From: Dicyema japonicum
Taxonomy: Eukaryota; Dicyemida; Rhombozoa; Dicyemidae
Reading direction: 5' to 3'
Assembly: GCA_011109175.1 (NCBI GenBank)
Contig: RDEW01000003.1
Location: 1,170,440-1,234,439, forward strand
DNA length: 64,000 nucleotides
Shown here: positions 46,703-57,921 of the stretch, piece by piece
Layout: every line of letters begins with the position of its first letter
Numbering within the stretch: the stretch's first letter is position 1
Notes under the pieces: model-generated
The model's database searches: none
What the model was told of the DNA's origin: nothing
Seen by the model: the letters and a program-made list of their open reading frames with translations, nothing else
Made by a program: the position numbers and the translations under genes

Positions 46703-46773
46703 TCTGAGTTAGTCTAATGGTAAAGATTTCGGGTTTTCATTTCCAAGACCGAGTTCGATTCCCGGACGTGGAA
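46703..46773 (+). tRNA. tRNA-Glu(UUC)-like sequence
   Basis: D-arm (GTC…GAT, TAATGG loop) is normal and the anticodon loop TTTTCAT again gives TTC. The acceptor stem has one mismatch plus wobble pairs, the anticodon stem has a C-C mismatch, and the T-stem an A-C mismatch. Followed by T7. It complements the other copy, which has a good anticodon stem but a poor D-arm. Gene or pseudogene cannot be settled by eye. Confidence 0.5.
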
Positions 46774-46823
46774 TTTTTTTAACTAGAAATTTATTTAAGC
46801 CTATCATGATCATTGGTCTATTA

Positions 46824-47807
46824 CAGAGGTTGTTAAACGGTGTGCCGCCTGCCAAATACAAATTTGAATAAATTTATATACATTTTTTGACCTAATTAAT
46901 TTAAAAAGATAAACAAATTAAAATAATTACTAAAATTAAAATAATTATTTTTTTATATTAAATGACATTTACATTGGTTAACCATTATTTATTAATTTTT
47001 TAATAACGTGCGCATCAACGTGCTTAAACAACTAAAACCTCACACTATTGGCGAAAACTTGATAATCCCTGTTTGTTTTATTATTGCTCGGACTATGTTT
47101 GGTCATAAATATGAACAAAAAATAATGAAGATACCTTTGTCACATAACACTGTTTCTCGTCGGATTTGTGCTTTGTCGGAGAATATTGAAAATAATGTCT
47201 CATTTTCTATTAAAGAAACTCGGTTTTCATTACAACTTGATTTTCCAGACTTAAAAATTGAAAAATTCGATTAGGTTATTATTTTTTAATATTTTTTCGA
47301 TACGAAATCCTTTTCTTGTGTCAGAATCAAAACACTTATCTGTTAAAGAAAATGAAGAACTTATTGCACTGTTTAATGATCGATCCTTAAAATTAATGAT
47401 GACGGAGTTAAACATTGGAGAATTCTGGATATATATTCGAAACATATATCCCAGTTTATCAAAACAAACACTGACCATAATTTTACAGTTTTCTACGACC
47501 TATTTATGCGAAACAGGTTTTTCTACGCTGCATAATATGAAATATAACAAACGTGAAAGTTTGAGAAACATTGATGCTGAAATGCGGGTGGCTTTGTCAA
47601 CCATTCGACCTGATATTGATGATATATGCAAAAACAATAATAATTAAGATTTCATTTTTTTATTAATAAAAATTTGGGCATTAAATTACCAATTTTAGTA
47701 CTTAGTTTTACACATCTTAAAAATTTAATTTTTTATTTTTTAATGTGTGCCGTGGATTCTTTTTTTACGATTAGTGTGCCGCGAGAATTATTTTTTGAAA
47801 AGCTCTG
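46824..47807 (+). mobile_element. Internally deleted hAT (Buster/ZBED-like) transposon with 8-bp target duplication
   Basis: GTCTATTA occurs at 46,816-46,823 and 47,808-47,815, fitting the nnnTAnnn target of Buster-type hATs. The ends are inverted (CAGAGGTTGTTAAACGG and CAGAGCTTTTCAAAA). Inside, 47,008-47,272 encodes the transposase segment 'LKPHTIGENLIIPVC…IPLSHNTVSRRI', then jumps to the C-terminal part 47,258-47,647 ('IRNPFLVSE', 'TTYLCETGFSTLHNMK'). About the middle third of the transposase, including catalytic residues, is missing and the two halves are in different frames, so it is non-autonomous. Confidence 0.92.
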
Positions 47808-47819
47808 GTCTATTACGTT

Positions 47820-48460
47820 ATGGAATCACGTGAATGGTATAATGGAGGAGACAACTATTAGAAATAACCAAGTTCCGTGGTTCGATGTCATTAAATGAAT
47901 ATTTCTCTTATAAAGGTACCAATGACGCTTGGAAATTGGATAATAATATGATTCCAGTCGTCTGGCGTTCTTGGCCCGAGCACGTCTGAGTTCATCAACT
48001 TAATCGGGCGGCTTGCAAGATTGCGAAAAAAGCGTCTAGAATGACACGGTGGCTCTTCGATAACATTGGGCTCAATCATTATTCTTGTTCGTTATAATTC
48101 CAACCACAGACACTTTTCCTGATTGTAGCTCTCGTCATTAAGGAGAAATAAGCGTCCAAGGATAGATACAATGTTGGTGACGTATGCCGACAACCTTGGG
48201 ACCACAAAACGAGGAGAAAAACACTTAAGAGGATCTTTTTGCATCATCACCATTAAAAAAAGTAAACCGAAATCAATCAACATCGGCAGACATGCATAGC
48301 CTTAGCATCTATAAATGAAAGCGGTGTGACTCAAAGCTCTTCTCTGCGTATTGTTCGAAAAACTCTTGGATAAGGAGTTACCGCAAATAGAAATCTGTCT
48401 ACGGTTTTGACTCAATGTTTGTATGATCCTCAAGGGCAGATGGAGAAGATGGTGACATTA
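47820..48460. other. No supported gene
   Basis: Short frames only; part may belong to the retroelement copy that follows. Confidence 0.4.
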
Positions 48461-48469
48461 AAAGACTTC

Positions 48470-49110
48470 AGGTACTTTCCTGTCGACGAAGTGCCGGAAG
48501 GAGCAGGAGGTAGAGGGTCATGAATGAAGTAACTATGGGAGGGCTCGAGACCGCTGGATATCCTATACAGCTGGAATCGATCGAGGCCACGAACAAAATA
48601 CCATACGGAACGATTCTTGACTGTCTTTTGAGTTAAGTGGGTTCAATAACGTCTTTGGGAATTGAAGAAGGCAAAAAGGAGAATGTAAATTCTTCGACGA
48701 ACTAGGTTGCGGTATGAGAATTGAACTGACATTTTAGTTAATATAGTTAAATGCGACGCAGGGGATATGACTAACCAATATGCAACCTGGTCGAATCAGT
48801 TTTTAGTCCTCGCATATTAGAAGAACGCAGATGATAGGTTGCATGGATCATGGGACTAACTCATTTAGTGCAATAGAGCTTCGTCATCAGATCAGCTGTT
48901 ATACCAAATAACAGATTGGGTAACCAAGTGCTAATAATTTATATGGTAAGCGTCCAAACGGAAGACTTTCCTATTTGCCAATGGCCGAAACCTGGTTTGG
49001 GACACTACGTGTGTTGACAATTAACTACGCGAGCCTGGATAGCTTCGATGGTGTATCACGATAGCTATTGTCAAAGGAAACGGTCTTGTTATGATCAACA
49101 ACATAGACAG
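48470..49110 (+). pseudogene. RPD-type retroelement, badly decayed
   Basis: 'GGLETAGYPIQLESI' (about 48,540) matches the AG…LEP block; near 48,955-49,100 follow a KRPNG-like block, 'PETW.GT' and 'ITIAIVKGNGL'. Confidence 0.55.
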
Positions 49111-49369
49111 GAAGCTATAATTCTATCTGTACTAGTCTCTTCGACCCTCTCCTGTTCGATGCCAGGCTCCGCAGACTACTGAGGTTTTCACCGTCCCTTA
49201 TTGTTATGTTCACTGGTATCAGGTCACCATTCAGAATTAAAATTAATTTTGTTTTTATAAATAAAAATATTATTCTAAACTAAAAAAAAATATTTTTAAA
49301 TTAAATCAAATAAATAATTATTTCCTAGAAACACTAAATTAAGTGAAAATTGTCCTTTCCTTATTTGAA

Positions 49370-50526
49370 ATGGAGGAGATGAGAAACGATACGCTTATCG
49401 TGGAGAACTTCATTTTTGACGATCGCGTAACGCCACGTGAGATGGTACAGACCCGGCTAATCACTAGAGAAAAATAACAGGAATATATAATTTCAATGCA
49501 ATCAGAAACTTAAAATTGAACGTCGACTGCTCTGAAATAAATCTCAGCTGCTTTGAAGATATGTTCCCCAACCTTGAAGTCTTCGACGTCTCCGGCAGTG
49601 TTGTGCCTTCTTTGAGGTAAAATTCATATTTGATGCATCAGACAGATTGGACTCGATTTTGAGCCTCTCACGACCCTCATTCTTGCAAATTGCCAGCTTC
49701 GGGACTTACATGGACTGATCGCCGTCCAGAATTTACACGTGCTTGAAGCCCCGAACAATTTTATCGTGGATACTTCACCAATCACTTTTCTGGAGAAAGT
49801 GAAAGTCGTAAACCTGGAAAAGCTCGAAAATTAATTAACGTTTAGCAACCTAATAACTTCGATTGTGCACGTGGAGTATTTGAAAATGTGCCGAAATTTG
49901 AAAACCCTAAAATTATCTGGGAATCCAGTTTACTCGGAAATACAAGAATTGGATAATAAGCAAAATTCTGCCACCAAATTAACGTTTTTAAGTAAATCTG
50001 GTAAATAAAAGTCAAAATTTAGAATTTCCAGAAGAACCGACAACTTCAAAGATACGGACCTCTTCAAGGAATTTATTAAAAGCTGAGAACGACAATATGA
50101 CATACTTCAACATGAATGACGACCAAAACAAAACTTGCACCACTAGGGAAAGGTTCGAAATTCAAAATTATTTATTTTTTAATTAATTTAAATATTGACA
50201 TTAATTTATTATATTATAGTACAAATATTCAAAAATATGATTCTCAGTCTTCTCTATCAGATGAGAGCTCTGTAGATATTTCAATCAAACAAATTTCTAC
50301 TAATAAAGGCCATATTGGTAACAGACCACGTTTGCTTAGCAGAAGAAAAATTTGTTCTCCAAATTATTCAGTAAAGAATGCAAGAAATTCAACGCAAGAA
50401 ACAAATTCTTCAATCTCGTATTATTTTTGACTTAATTTTAGTGAAGATCTTGCCGACTCGGCGATTTTGCCTTCTATCAGTAATGTCGGGCTTCCGAGAA
50501 TTAACAAGAAAAAAGCTGGTAAATAG
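49370..50526 (+). CDS. LRRC56: LRRC56-like leucine-rich-repeat cilium protein
   Basis: ATG at 49,370, TAG at 50,524-50,526. Introns: 49,445-49,467, 49,617-49,641, 49,822-49,845 (GC...AG), 50,001-50,022, 50,153-50,219 (67 nt, the longest seen), 50,418-50,441. Spliced length is 323 codons. After 'KITGIYNFNAIRNLKL' come LRR units with the order and wording of LRRC56: 'FPNLEVFDVSGS', 'LTTLILANCQLRDLHGL', 'LHVLEAPNNFI', 'LEKVKVVNLE', 'LKTLKLSGNPV', then a charged, Ser-rich tail. LRRC56 is needed for loading outer dynein arms in other ciliates and animals; role here by homology. The protein is much shorter than the human one, and its last codons coincide with the start of a duplicated segment, so a 3' part may have been lost. 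Confidence 0.88.
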
Positions 50527-50837
50527 TGAGTTTATATGTACGTAGTATGCAATAATAAATTATGACTAATTTTATGACTTTATAAAATAATATTTTAAAT
50601 TTTTGTCTAAATTCCTATGAAATCGTAAAATATTGATATTTAAAAAATAGTTACTAAAAATTAATTTTTATTAGCCAAATAAATCATAACGGGGAAATCA
50701 CGTGTGTTCGCTGTTAAGATCCCTCTAAGAGAGATCAACAACAATGATGTATATTTTGTGTGTATCATCATGGATCCCCTTTGAAACTTAGCGTCGAGAG
50801 GAAAGAGTTCCTTTATCGGCATGGTCCCCTTTGAAAC
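50517..50837 (+). repeat. Duplicated segment, copy 1
   Basis: From about 50,521 (aaatagtgag…) to the gap this is nearly identical to 54,981-55,255 (minor substitutions and a 4-6 bp indel). It includes the LRRC56 stop codon and ends in the first units of a tandem repeat. Confidence 0.9.
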
Positions 50838-51357
50838 NNNNNNNNNNNNNNNNNNNNNNNNNNNNNNNNNNNNNNNNNNNNNNNNNNNNNNNNNNNNNNN
50901 NNNNNNNNNNNNNNNNNNNNNNNNNNNNNNNNNNNNNNNNNNNNNNNNNNNNNNNNNNNNNNNNNNNNNNNNNNNNNNNNNNNNNNNNNNNNNNNNNNNN
51001 NNNNNNNNNNNNNNNNNNNNNNNNNNNNNNNNNNNNNNNNNNNNNNNNNNNNNNNNNNNNNNNNNNNNNNNNNNNNNNNNNNNNNNNNNNNNNNNNNNNN
51101 NNNNNNNNNNNNNNNNNNNNNNNNNNNNNNNNNNNNNNNNNNNNNNNNNNNNNNNNNNNNNNNNNNNNNNNNNNNNNNNNNNNNNNNNNNNNNNNNNNNN
51201 NNNNNNNNNNNNNNNNNNNNNNNNNNNNNNNNNNNNNNNNNNNNNNNNNNNNNNNNNNNNNNNNNNNNNNNNNNNNNNNNNNNNNNNNNNNNNNNNNNNN
51301 NNNNNNNNNNNNNNNNNNNNNNNNNNNNNNNNNNNNNNNNNNNNNNNNNNNNNNNNN
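50838..51357. other. Assembly gap (520 N)
   Basis: The left edge is tandem-repeat sequence ('catggtcccctttgaaac'), so the gap is probably an unresolved array. It also hides the 3' exons of the SLC17 gene. Confidence 0.98.
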
Positions 51358-52458
51358 CCTCCAATCCAGATTAAAACTGGACACACAAATGTTATGTACT
51401 TTTGCTAAATCGTAAAAAACTGCAATATACATTTTTGACTTCAATAAAGTACAAATCAGTGAGTAAGGAAGGAACCAATGCAATGACTACAGTCGAACTC
51501 CACGTAGAAACTGTATGGCAAACGATGATACTAAGCAGGGGTTTTGAGGTGAGCGCTGCTTTTATTGGAAAATTCTAATAATCCGGACATTTTACTCGAA
51601 TGTATGAGATCAACTTTCTTTCTACATTTTGAGTGATATATTGCTTCTCCTCTATGCCTGTCCACTTATTTTTCATCGGATCGTCCGTGTAAAAGAAATA
51701 AAATGAAATAACCCACAGCATTCCTAACCCGCCTTGGTAATTATTCACACAAAACCAAACAAATAGAATGACACAGGCCACAAGCTCGGGTCTGCCGCTA
51801 AAGCTGATGGGATGCTCATAGCTAGCATACTCCCAATATACGATCCTTGGAACATAACAGAGATATTAGAAACCCGGAAAACTCAATCCTATGGCAGAAG
51901 ACCGACAGTTTTCGGGATACCAGTTTGCCATAACAACGAGGGAACATGGTGGATAGATTCCCTTATAGGTTTGAATAAGCTTAAACCTGGAAGAGTCCGA
52001 CCATTATTCTCATTCCAACAGAAGCCCACCCAGAATGCCGAATTGCCAGAGGAGTGACGAGCGTGAACAGTGAAGAAAAAAATAGTGATATGGAGAGGAT
52101 TATTTTTAATCCATATCTTTCCCCCAATGCTCCCCCAGGTACTTGTAACAAAAAATATCCGGCGTAAAACGACATGAGAGCAGTTGACTTTTCCAACTGC
52201 GACCAAGTAAATTTCTAATTTTTTATTTGGAAGATATACATTTTTATCTGGGCCATTAATGCTCACAACTTCAGGGACGACGACATTAAAGTTAGTCCTC
52301 TGCATGTAGAGTACCCCCCAGCTTGTAAATATGTGCATCGCAATAATTATCCGCCCGACTATGGAAACTCCATCAAAAGTCGTTATTCTCTTCAAAATTG
52401 ACACTTTTTTATAAAAATTAAATGCACCTCTTTTATCCCCTTCTGATTCTTTAGACAT
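51358..52458 (-). CDS. SLC17-family transporter, 5' part (3' exons in the gap)
   Basis: ATG at 52,458. Introns at 52,215-52,239, 51,962-51,986, 51,846-51,873, 51,733-51,755, 51,575-51,595 and 51,405-51,430 (21-28 nt) all restore the frame. The product has the SLC17 landmarks: 'MQRTNFNVVVPE' after the first helix, 'SFYAGYFLLQVPGGALGERYG', 'LFTLVTPLA', 'GLFQGIYPPCSLVVMANW', 'YIGSMLAM', 'GGLGMLWVISFYF', 'EEKQYI' and 'LTSKPLLSIIVCH'. It breaks off at 'VCPVLIWIG' at the gap. The family moves organic anions (sialic acid, glutamate, nucleotides, phosphate) with H+ or Na+; substrate cannot be told. About two thirds of a normal protein is visible. It converges on the LRRC56-like gene. Confidence 0.92.
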
Positions 52459-52569
52459 TGTAGTTTTAACTTTACGTTATATTTATATTATTAATTGTTT
52501 TAATGTTCAGGAAATAAAAATTAATGTCAAATGTTATTAAAAAATGATAAAAGTTAGGAAGCGTCAATG

Positions 52570-52690
52570 GCCGTGCTGTGTCCTCCCACGAGAGCTTTAC
52601 GCTCTCGAAACCATCCAGTCTCACGTGGATCCTTGGTGATCCTTGGATCATTGAGCCGATCCTACGGACTAGATCGTCATTAATAGAAAT
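52570..52690 (-). pseudogene. RPD-type retroelement 3' tail
   Basis: Minus strand reads 'VRRIGSMIQGSPRIHVRL.GF', matching 14,665-14,740. Confidence 0.65.
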
Positions 52691-52784
52691 TAATCAACAT
52701 TAAAAAAAAAAATTAATTCATAAATTTTTCGAATTTGTCGCAAGCCTCAAAAAACAATTAATACATTTTGAAAAATTAAATTAA

Positions 52785-52975
52785 TGGCCACGTGGCGCCT
52801 TACAGTGCTATGCGGCAAATTGACTAAAAATATCTTCCTTCCCTTTGATGGCGCCATTGGATCCACTATACTAAAGAGACGCCAATGCCTGTCCGGCATT
52901 CAAAGGGACCCATCACTTCGTTCCACCTTGAGACAAGTTCTGGGATCGACCTCAGCTCTCCAGACAGAATCTCTG
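52785..52975 (-). repeat. Dispersed repeat family B
   Basis: Reverse copy, including 'gccacgtggcgcc' and 'gcctgtccggcattcaaa'. A LINE tail follows at 53,000-53,070 (+). Confidence 0.6.
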
Positions 52976-53162
52976 AATTACGTTTCTTGAGTGAACATTT
53001 TTCAGGAACGCGTCAGGATCAAGGAATTAGTTAGTTTGGTTTTACCCTTAGTTTTTTTGAAACAATTTTATTAAATCGCCTTAAAAAACTTACCCACCTA
53101 TCATGGAAGTAAAACTCAGGATCTCTGCGCTAAAGAAGAATCGAATTATTGTGGAGGTTTGA

Positions 53163-53529
53163 TGCAGGAATACAGTTTAAAGGATCTAATACAGTCCGCC
53201 CACCGATTGGGGCAGACCTAGGGGGTAAGCCATCATCAAATATTGAGTGAATAAAATAAAATCGAATAAAAATCATGAAGAAATTAGGGCATCATAAATC
53301 ACAAGGCATCAAATTATAAAAAATAACGATTAATCCCCTCGCTGTNTGCAGGAATACAGTTTAAAGGATCTAATACAGTCCGCCCACCGATTGGGGCAGA
53401 CCTAGAGGGCAAGCCACCATCAAATATTGAGTGAATAAAATAAAATCGAATAAAAATCATGGAGATTTTAGGGCATCATAAATCACAGGGCATCAAATTA
53501 TAAAAAATAACGATTAATCCCCTCACTGT
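53163..53529. repeat. Scaffold-overlap duplication around a single N
   Basis: 53,163-53,345 and 53,347-53,529 are nearly identical; the N is at 53,346. Confidence 0.9.
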
Positions 53530-53539
53530 GGAGACTTTG

Positions 53540-53820
53540 TGCCGCATTACGACCGTTTTTGTTTCGCCTAAAAACTTCATCGCATTTGATTTTTCTTCTG
53601 ATAGCTTTAAACCTTAGAGACCGCACCAGTTTCTTATCTCTTCCATGTATACATTTAGTCTCCTCTCCGAGGTCATACGTAGAACATTAGTACCTCATCT
53701 GGATTTTTCAGATATGTAGACCGGCAATTGGGCATCAGCAAGTTAAACAGCATAGGACTCAAAATAGATCCTTGCTGGAATCCTTTCCTAATACATTAGA
53801 AAGGTCAGCTCCGTAATCTA
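53540..53820 (-). pseudogene. LINE reverse-transcriptase fragment
   Basis: Minus strand reads 'GFQQGSILSPMLFNLL', the motif just before the catalytic aspartates of LINE polymerases; the YADD region is not recognisable. Confidence 0.6.
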
Positions 53821-53869
53821 ATATTAGAGTTTCTTCATTTTGTTATATTTTTTTAATGGAAAACTATTT

Positions 53870-54900
53870 GTTTACAAAAAAGATATAAATAGGTTGAAGG
53901 GTCCTACGGCTCCCGACGTTTCTATAGTCACGGGTGTGAATCGGTGTTGGTCTCCAACAGCCGAGTACTTCTGGATTTTGGCCAATTCTGCTGCGTTGGC
54001 CGCAGATCCAGGTTTCTGATCAGAAGTGGAGAAGATGTCCACACAGAATACATCCCAGACCAATGATTTTCCGTGTGAATATGGGAAAAGCGTCATTCTA
54101 TCTGGCCTCTCGCCATCTCCACGATCCAATCCAACAGGTTCCAGTTGAGCTAGGAAGCCTCCTGCCTAAAAGGATCGCAGAATAAAATTATTCAATGCTG
54201 TGCGACGAGGTAAGAGATCTGCACTCCTTTTGTATGACAATGGATGTAAACCTTTGTAGTCAGCTGTTCCTCCATAACGGCATCTGTGTTTCTGATAGAT
54301 GTCAAGTCCTAATCGTTCTGCTATTTAGATTCTCACACAATCGTCGTCCATTAGAGTTCCGAAAGAAACACACCACTCCCATGTTGTACACCAGATAGCT
54401 AGCAGGCATGCCGGTGTTGGTTCGACTCTTGTTTTAGGCTATCAGCGATAGCATTGCAGGAAGCTGCGTCCCATTTGTTCTGATTCAAGACATCATCTGG
54501 GATTAGAAATCCTGCTTACTTCCACTGCAAGCAAGCTACGTCAAATTCTGTGTCCAAGGAAAGTCCAGTAGGGTGACGTAGGATTTCCCCGACGAGATAA
54601 CTACAGCTCGAAAGCGACGATAAGTAAGCCGGAAGGGTGATCTCTAAAGCCGATCTTAGGCCAACTCCTCCAAGACTTGAAGGAAGTTTGCATTGTGTCT
54701 AACCCAGTTCGTCAAAACGTAAATTCAGTAGTTACTCGACTGTTTGCCTTAACGTCTGATCCAGACTCAGTAGCAAATCTCGATGTCAATCCTTAACGTA
54801 TGTTCATCCGAATCCGAATGTCAATCCTGAACAAGAAATTGAAAATATTCTTGAGTTCTCATTCTTTTTTTGCATGTGCTACTCCCCAGTCTAACGTTAA
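53870..54900 (-). pseudogene. RPD-type retroelement, longest minus-strand copy
   Basis: Read from 54,900: 'GLRSALEITLPAYLSS', then frame breaks, a knuckle region around 54,230, 'LEPVGLDRGDGERPDRMT' and 'LVWDVFCVDIFS' (about 54,130-54,030), 'RFTPVTIETSGAVG'. Equivalent to 13,840-14,640. Confidence 0.75.
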
Positions 54901-54980
54901 ATTTCTAGTAAAACCTTCTGTTGTCTCCGTGTTAGAAATTTTTATTTGAGCAGATTTTGCACAAAAAAATTAGAAGTCCA

Positions 54981-55255
54981 GAAATAGTGAGTTTATATGT
55001 ATGTAGTATGCAATAATAAATTATGACTAATTTGATGACTTTATAAAATAATATTTTGAATTTTTTGTCTAAATTCCTATGAAATAGTAAAATATTGATA
55101 TTTAAAAAATAGTTACTAAAAATTAATTTTTATTAGCTAAATAAATCATAACGGGGAAATCACTTGTGTTCGCTGTTAAGACCCCTCTAAGATCAACAAC
55201 AATGATGTATATTTTGTGTGTATCATCATGGATCCCCTTTGAAACCTAGCGTCGA
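54981..55255 (+). repeat. Duplicated segment, copy 2
   Basis: Partner of 50,521-50,837. Its left boundary (…gaaatagtgag) is the point where similarity begins; to the left the two loci are unrelated. Confidence 0.9.
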
Positions 55256-55590
55256 GAGGAAAGAGTTCCTGTATCGTCATGGTCCCCTTTGAAATTTTAC
55301 GTCGAGAAGAAAGAGTCCTGTAGAGTTCCTGTGTCGTTGTGGATCACTTTNAAAAGAGTTCCTTTATCGTCATGGTCCCCTTTGAAACCTAGCGTCAAGA
55401 AGAAAGAGTACCTGTATCGTCATGGTCCCCTTTGATCCTTGCGTCGAGAGGAAAGAGTTCCTGTATCGTCATGGTCCCCTTTGAAATTTTACGTCAAGAA
55501 GAAAGAGTCCTGTAGAGTTCCTGTGTCGTTGTGGATCACTTTTGAAATCTATCGTCGAGAAAAAAGAGTTCCTGTACTTTTGAAGTCCTC
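55215..55590 (+). repeat. Tandem repeat, units of about 50-60 bp
   Basis: About seven imperfect units of the form cctttgaaa…cgtcgagaggaaagagttcctgtatcgtcatggtcc; alternate units carry a 'cctgtagagttcctgtgtcgttgtggatca' variant. A single N lies in the array at 55,351. The same unit borders the 520-N gap. Confidence 0.9.
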
Positions 55591-55927
55591 GATCTATCTA
55601 TCTACTTGCTTTGAATATCTGAGCCAAAGAGCTTTCTTGTAAGCTTTTTGGAATACAGTTAGAAACTTTTTGTTTTCTATGGGCTTTCCAAGATAAATTT
55701 TTTAAAATTGTAAGGTGGGTTGTCGTTGAGAGATTCTTCTTGAATCNGAGTTCCTGTACCTTTGAAGTCCCCGATCTATCTATCAACTTGCTTTGAATAT
55801 CTGAGCCAAAGAGCTTTCTTGTAGCTTTTTGGAATTCAGTTAGAAACTTTTTATTTTCTATGGGCTTTCCAAGGTAAATTTTTTAAAATTGTAAGGTGGG
55901 TTGTCGTTGAGAGATCCTTCTTGAATC
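55567..55927. repeat. Scaffold-overlap duplication around a single N
   Basis: 55,567-55,746 and 55,748-55,927 match; N at 55,747. No gene is seen here; a 126-codon frame at 55,858-56,238 (-) is unrecognised. Confidence 0.85.
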
Positions 55928-56239
55928 AATGTTAAAAAGGGACAATTGGGATAAAGATAAGAACAAGACGATTTGATTCTTTGATCCAACCAACTTTGTG
56001 ACACAAAAATAAAAAGATCAGTTACAATAAAAATATTTGAGCACGCAATGGGAGTTACCGGCGATGTTCTGGAAAAATTGTTTCGTTTCGAAAGAAGCTG
56101 AAAAGTTTGGCTACACTCAAAAGCCACGATGCATGTGAGACTCAGTGGCTTCTCCAGTTGATCTCCGTTGCAATCATGAAAAACAACACAACGTCGATTA
56201 TGTCGGCAGGGACCAATTTCGATTAATATTTGATCCAAT

Positions 56240-56640
56240 CTTGAACCTGCAGGCTTCTAGGCAGTGCTGGAGCCCGTGGGATTGTACCGCGGAAACAGGA
56301 AAAGACCGGATGGGCTAACAATTTTTCCGTTCACAAGAGAAAATCGCTAGTATTGGACTGCACTTGTGTGGATTCTTTCTCGAACTCGATGATGCTCATC
56401 TGGATCGGCAGATAATTTGGCTGAAAAAATCAAGATTGAAAAATATAGTAAAATTGGAGATCGCTTTTGTTTTGTACCGATGGCAATCGAAAAGTCTGGT
56501 ACTGCGGGAAGTATCACAGCCTCTGTCCTGAGAGAAATCGGAGAGAAATTGGCCCATCGTAAGAAAGATGTGCGGGAAGCGGTCTGCAGTTGTCCGCGGA
56601 AGCGCTTACTCAGTAATGTCAGGAACCGCTCTTCCCCGTT
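56240..56640 (+). pseudogene. RPD-type retroelement C-terminal fragment
   Basis: Blocks equivalent to 'LEP.GL', 'KDRMG', 'FVPMAIEKSGTAGS' and 'REIGEKLAHRKKDVRE' across several frame shifts. Confidence 0.65.
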
Positions 56641-56923
56641 GTTGTTAACATATAATATTTTATTGTTAAATAAAACGTGTTTATAAAAATATGTAAATCG
56701 CCATTTTAAAGTTAATAATCAACACGTGCGATTAACACGTTTTGGTTATTAGAAACAAATAAATTAGCGTCTAAATATTATGCTTCTATTAATATAGATT
56801 ACAACTAATTCCCTCGAAATACAAGACTAATTAAATTCAAATCATATAACTTGTCAACAAAGCACCATAAGAAAATTGCATGAATTTAAAAAATCAAAAA
56901 AAATTATGGAAAAATTAAATGAA

Positions 56924-57892
56924 TTAATTATTTATTTTATACATTTTCTTTACATCATCTTCCCATTCCTTTTCGTACAGTTTATAAATTTTCATGGCAA
57001 CCGCCGCATCAGCGATCTAAATAATCTCCACTAACAAACCGAGTCATGTTCGTTCACCTGAATATTAATATGCAGAAAATAACGAGCCAAGTTCTTTAAA
57101 GACGGCCTTTTCCATTGAAAAATCTGCCTGAAGACGTCGTAATCGGAAGTATCCCTGACAAACTCATCAGAAAGGCGGATATTCAGCAACTAAAATAATT
57201 ATTTCCGAATACCCCGAAGTCTTTCCTCAGATCATGCCCCACAATGATCCGATCCTTTAATATGGAATGAACATCTTCCACGACATCGGCGAACTCGTGG
57301 CCTAGACATGAAGTTATCTTACCACCATTCTCAAGGTCTTCTGCCCGTATGCCGGACACGTAGGTTCTGTAGTCAGTAACCTCCTCGGGGATATGGACAT
57401 ATCGATCAAAAATGCATTCCCCAAAATAGTTCACCATCGAGACACGTGCTATCACGTCCTCTTGTCCATGGTCACCAATGCCAACCATTTCACAATCCAG
57501 AGCAACCACTTTAGTGAGGGAATTTTTGACAGTCCGAATTTCTATTTTGTCGNTGGACATATCGATCAAAAATGCATTCCCCAAAATAGTTCACCATCGA
57601 GACACGTGCTATCACGTCCTCTTGTCCATGGTCACCAATGCCAACCATTTCACAATCCAGAGCAACCACTTTAGTGAGGGAATTTTTGACAGTCCGAATT
57701 TCAATTTTGTCGGGACTGTCGACTGGTTTGTTATTCAGTTTACTCTGATTCTTGGGACTTACAGCTCGTTGGGACTTGGGAAAAATATGCTAAAGAATAA
57801 GATTGATAGTTTACCTTCATTATTTTGTTCCAGATTATGTGTAGACCATTGTTTTCTTTGATTTCAGTCTTATTTTCAGAATTCGAATTCAT
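56924..57892 (-). CDS. REXO4: REXO4-like DEDDh 3'-5' exonuclease (with an artefactual internal duplication)
   Basis: ATG at 57,892-57,890, TAA at 56,926-56,924. Introns: 57,790-57,814 (25 nt), 57,190-57,212 and 57,017-57,039 (23 nt each). The 159-bp segment 57,394-57,552 is repeated as 57,554-57,712 around a lone N; counting it once, the spliced frame is 245 codons. Exo motifs: I 'VALDCEMVG' (about residue 68), II region 'VTDYRTYVSGI', 'IIVGHDLRKDF', and III 'HDSIADAAVAM'. These are the acidic and histidine residues of the ISG20/REX4 exonucleases, which trim structured RNAs (rRNA processing in yeast Rex4). The N-terminal lysine-rich tail, about 60 residues, could be nuclear-targeting. Shorter than human REXO4. 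Confidence 0.9.
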
Positions 57893-57921
57893 TAAAGTCG
57901 CTAACAGGCAAATAAATAAAN

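Noticed and set aside
50661-51483. Very long open frames through the N block
   Set aside because: They exist only because unknown bases are read as open codons; just the flanking residues are real.
57393-57861. Plus-strand frames of 93-127 codons
   Set aside because: Antisense to the REXO4-like exons and extended artificially by the duplicated segment and N.
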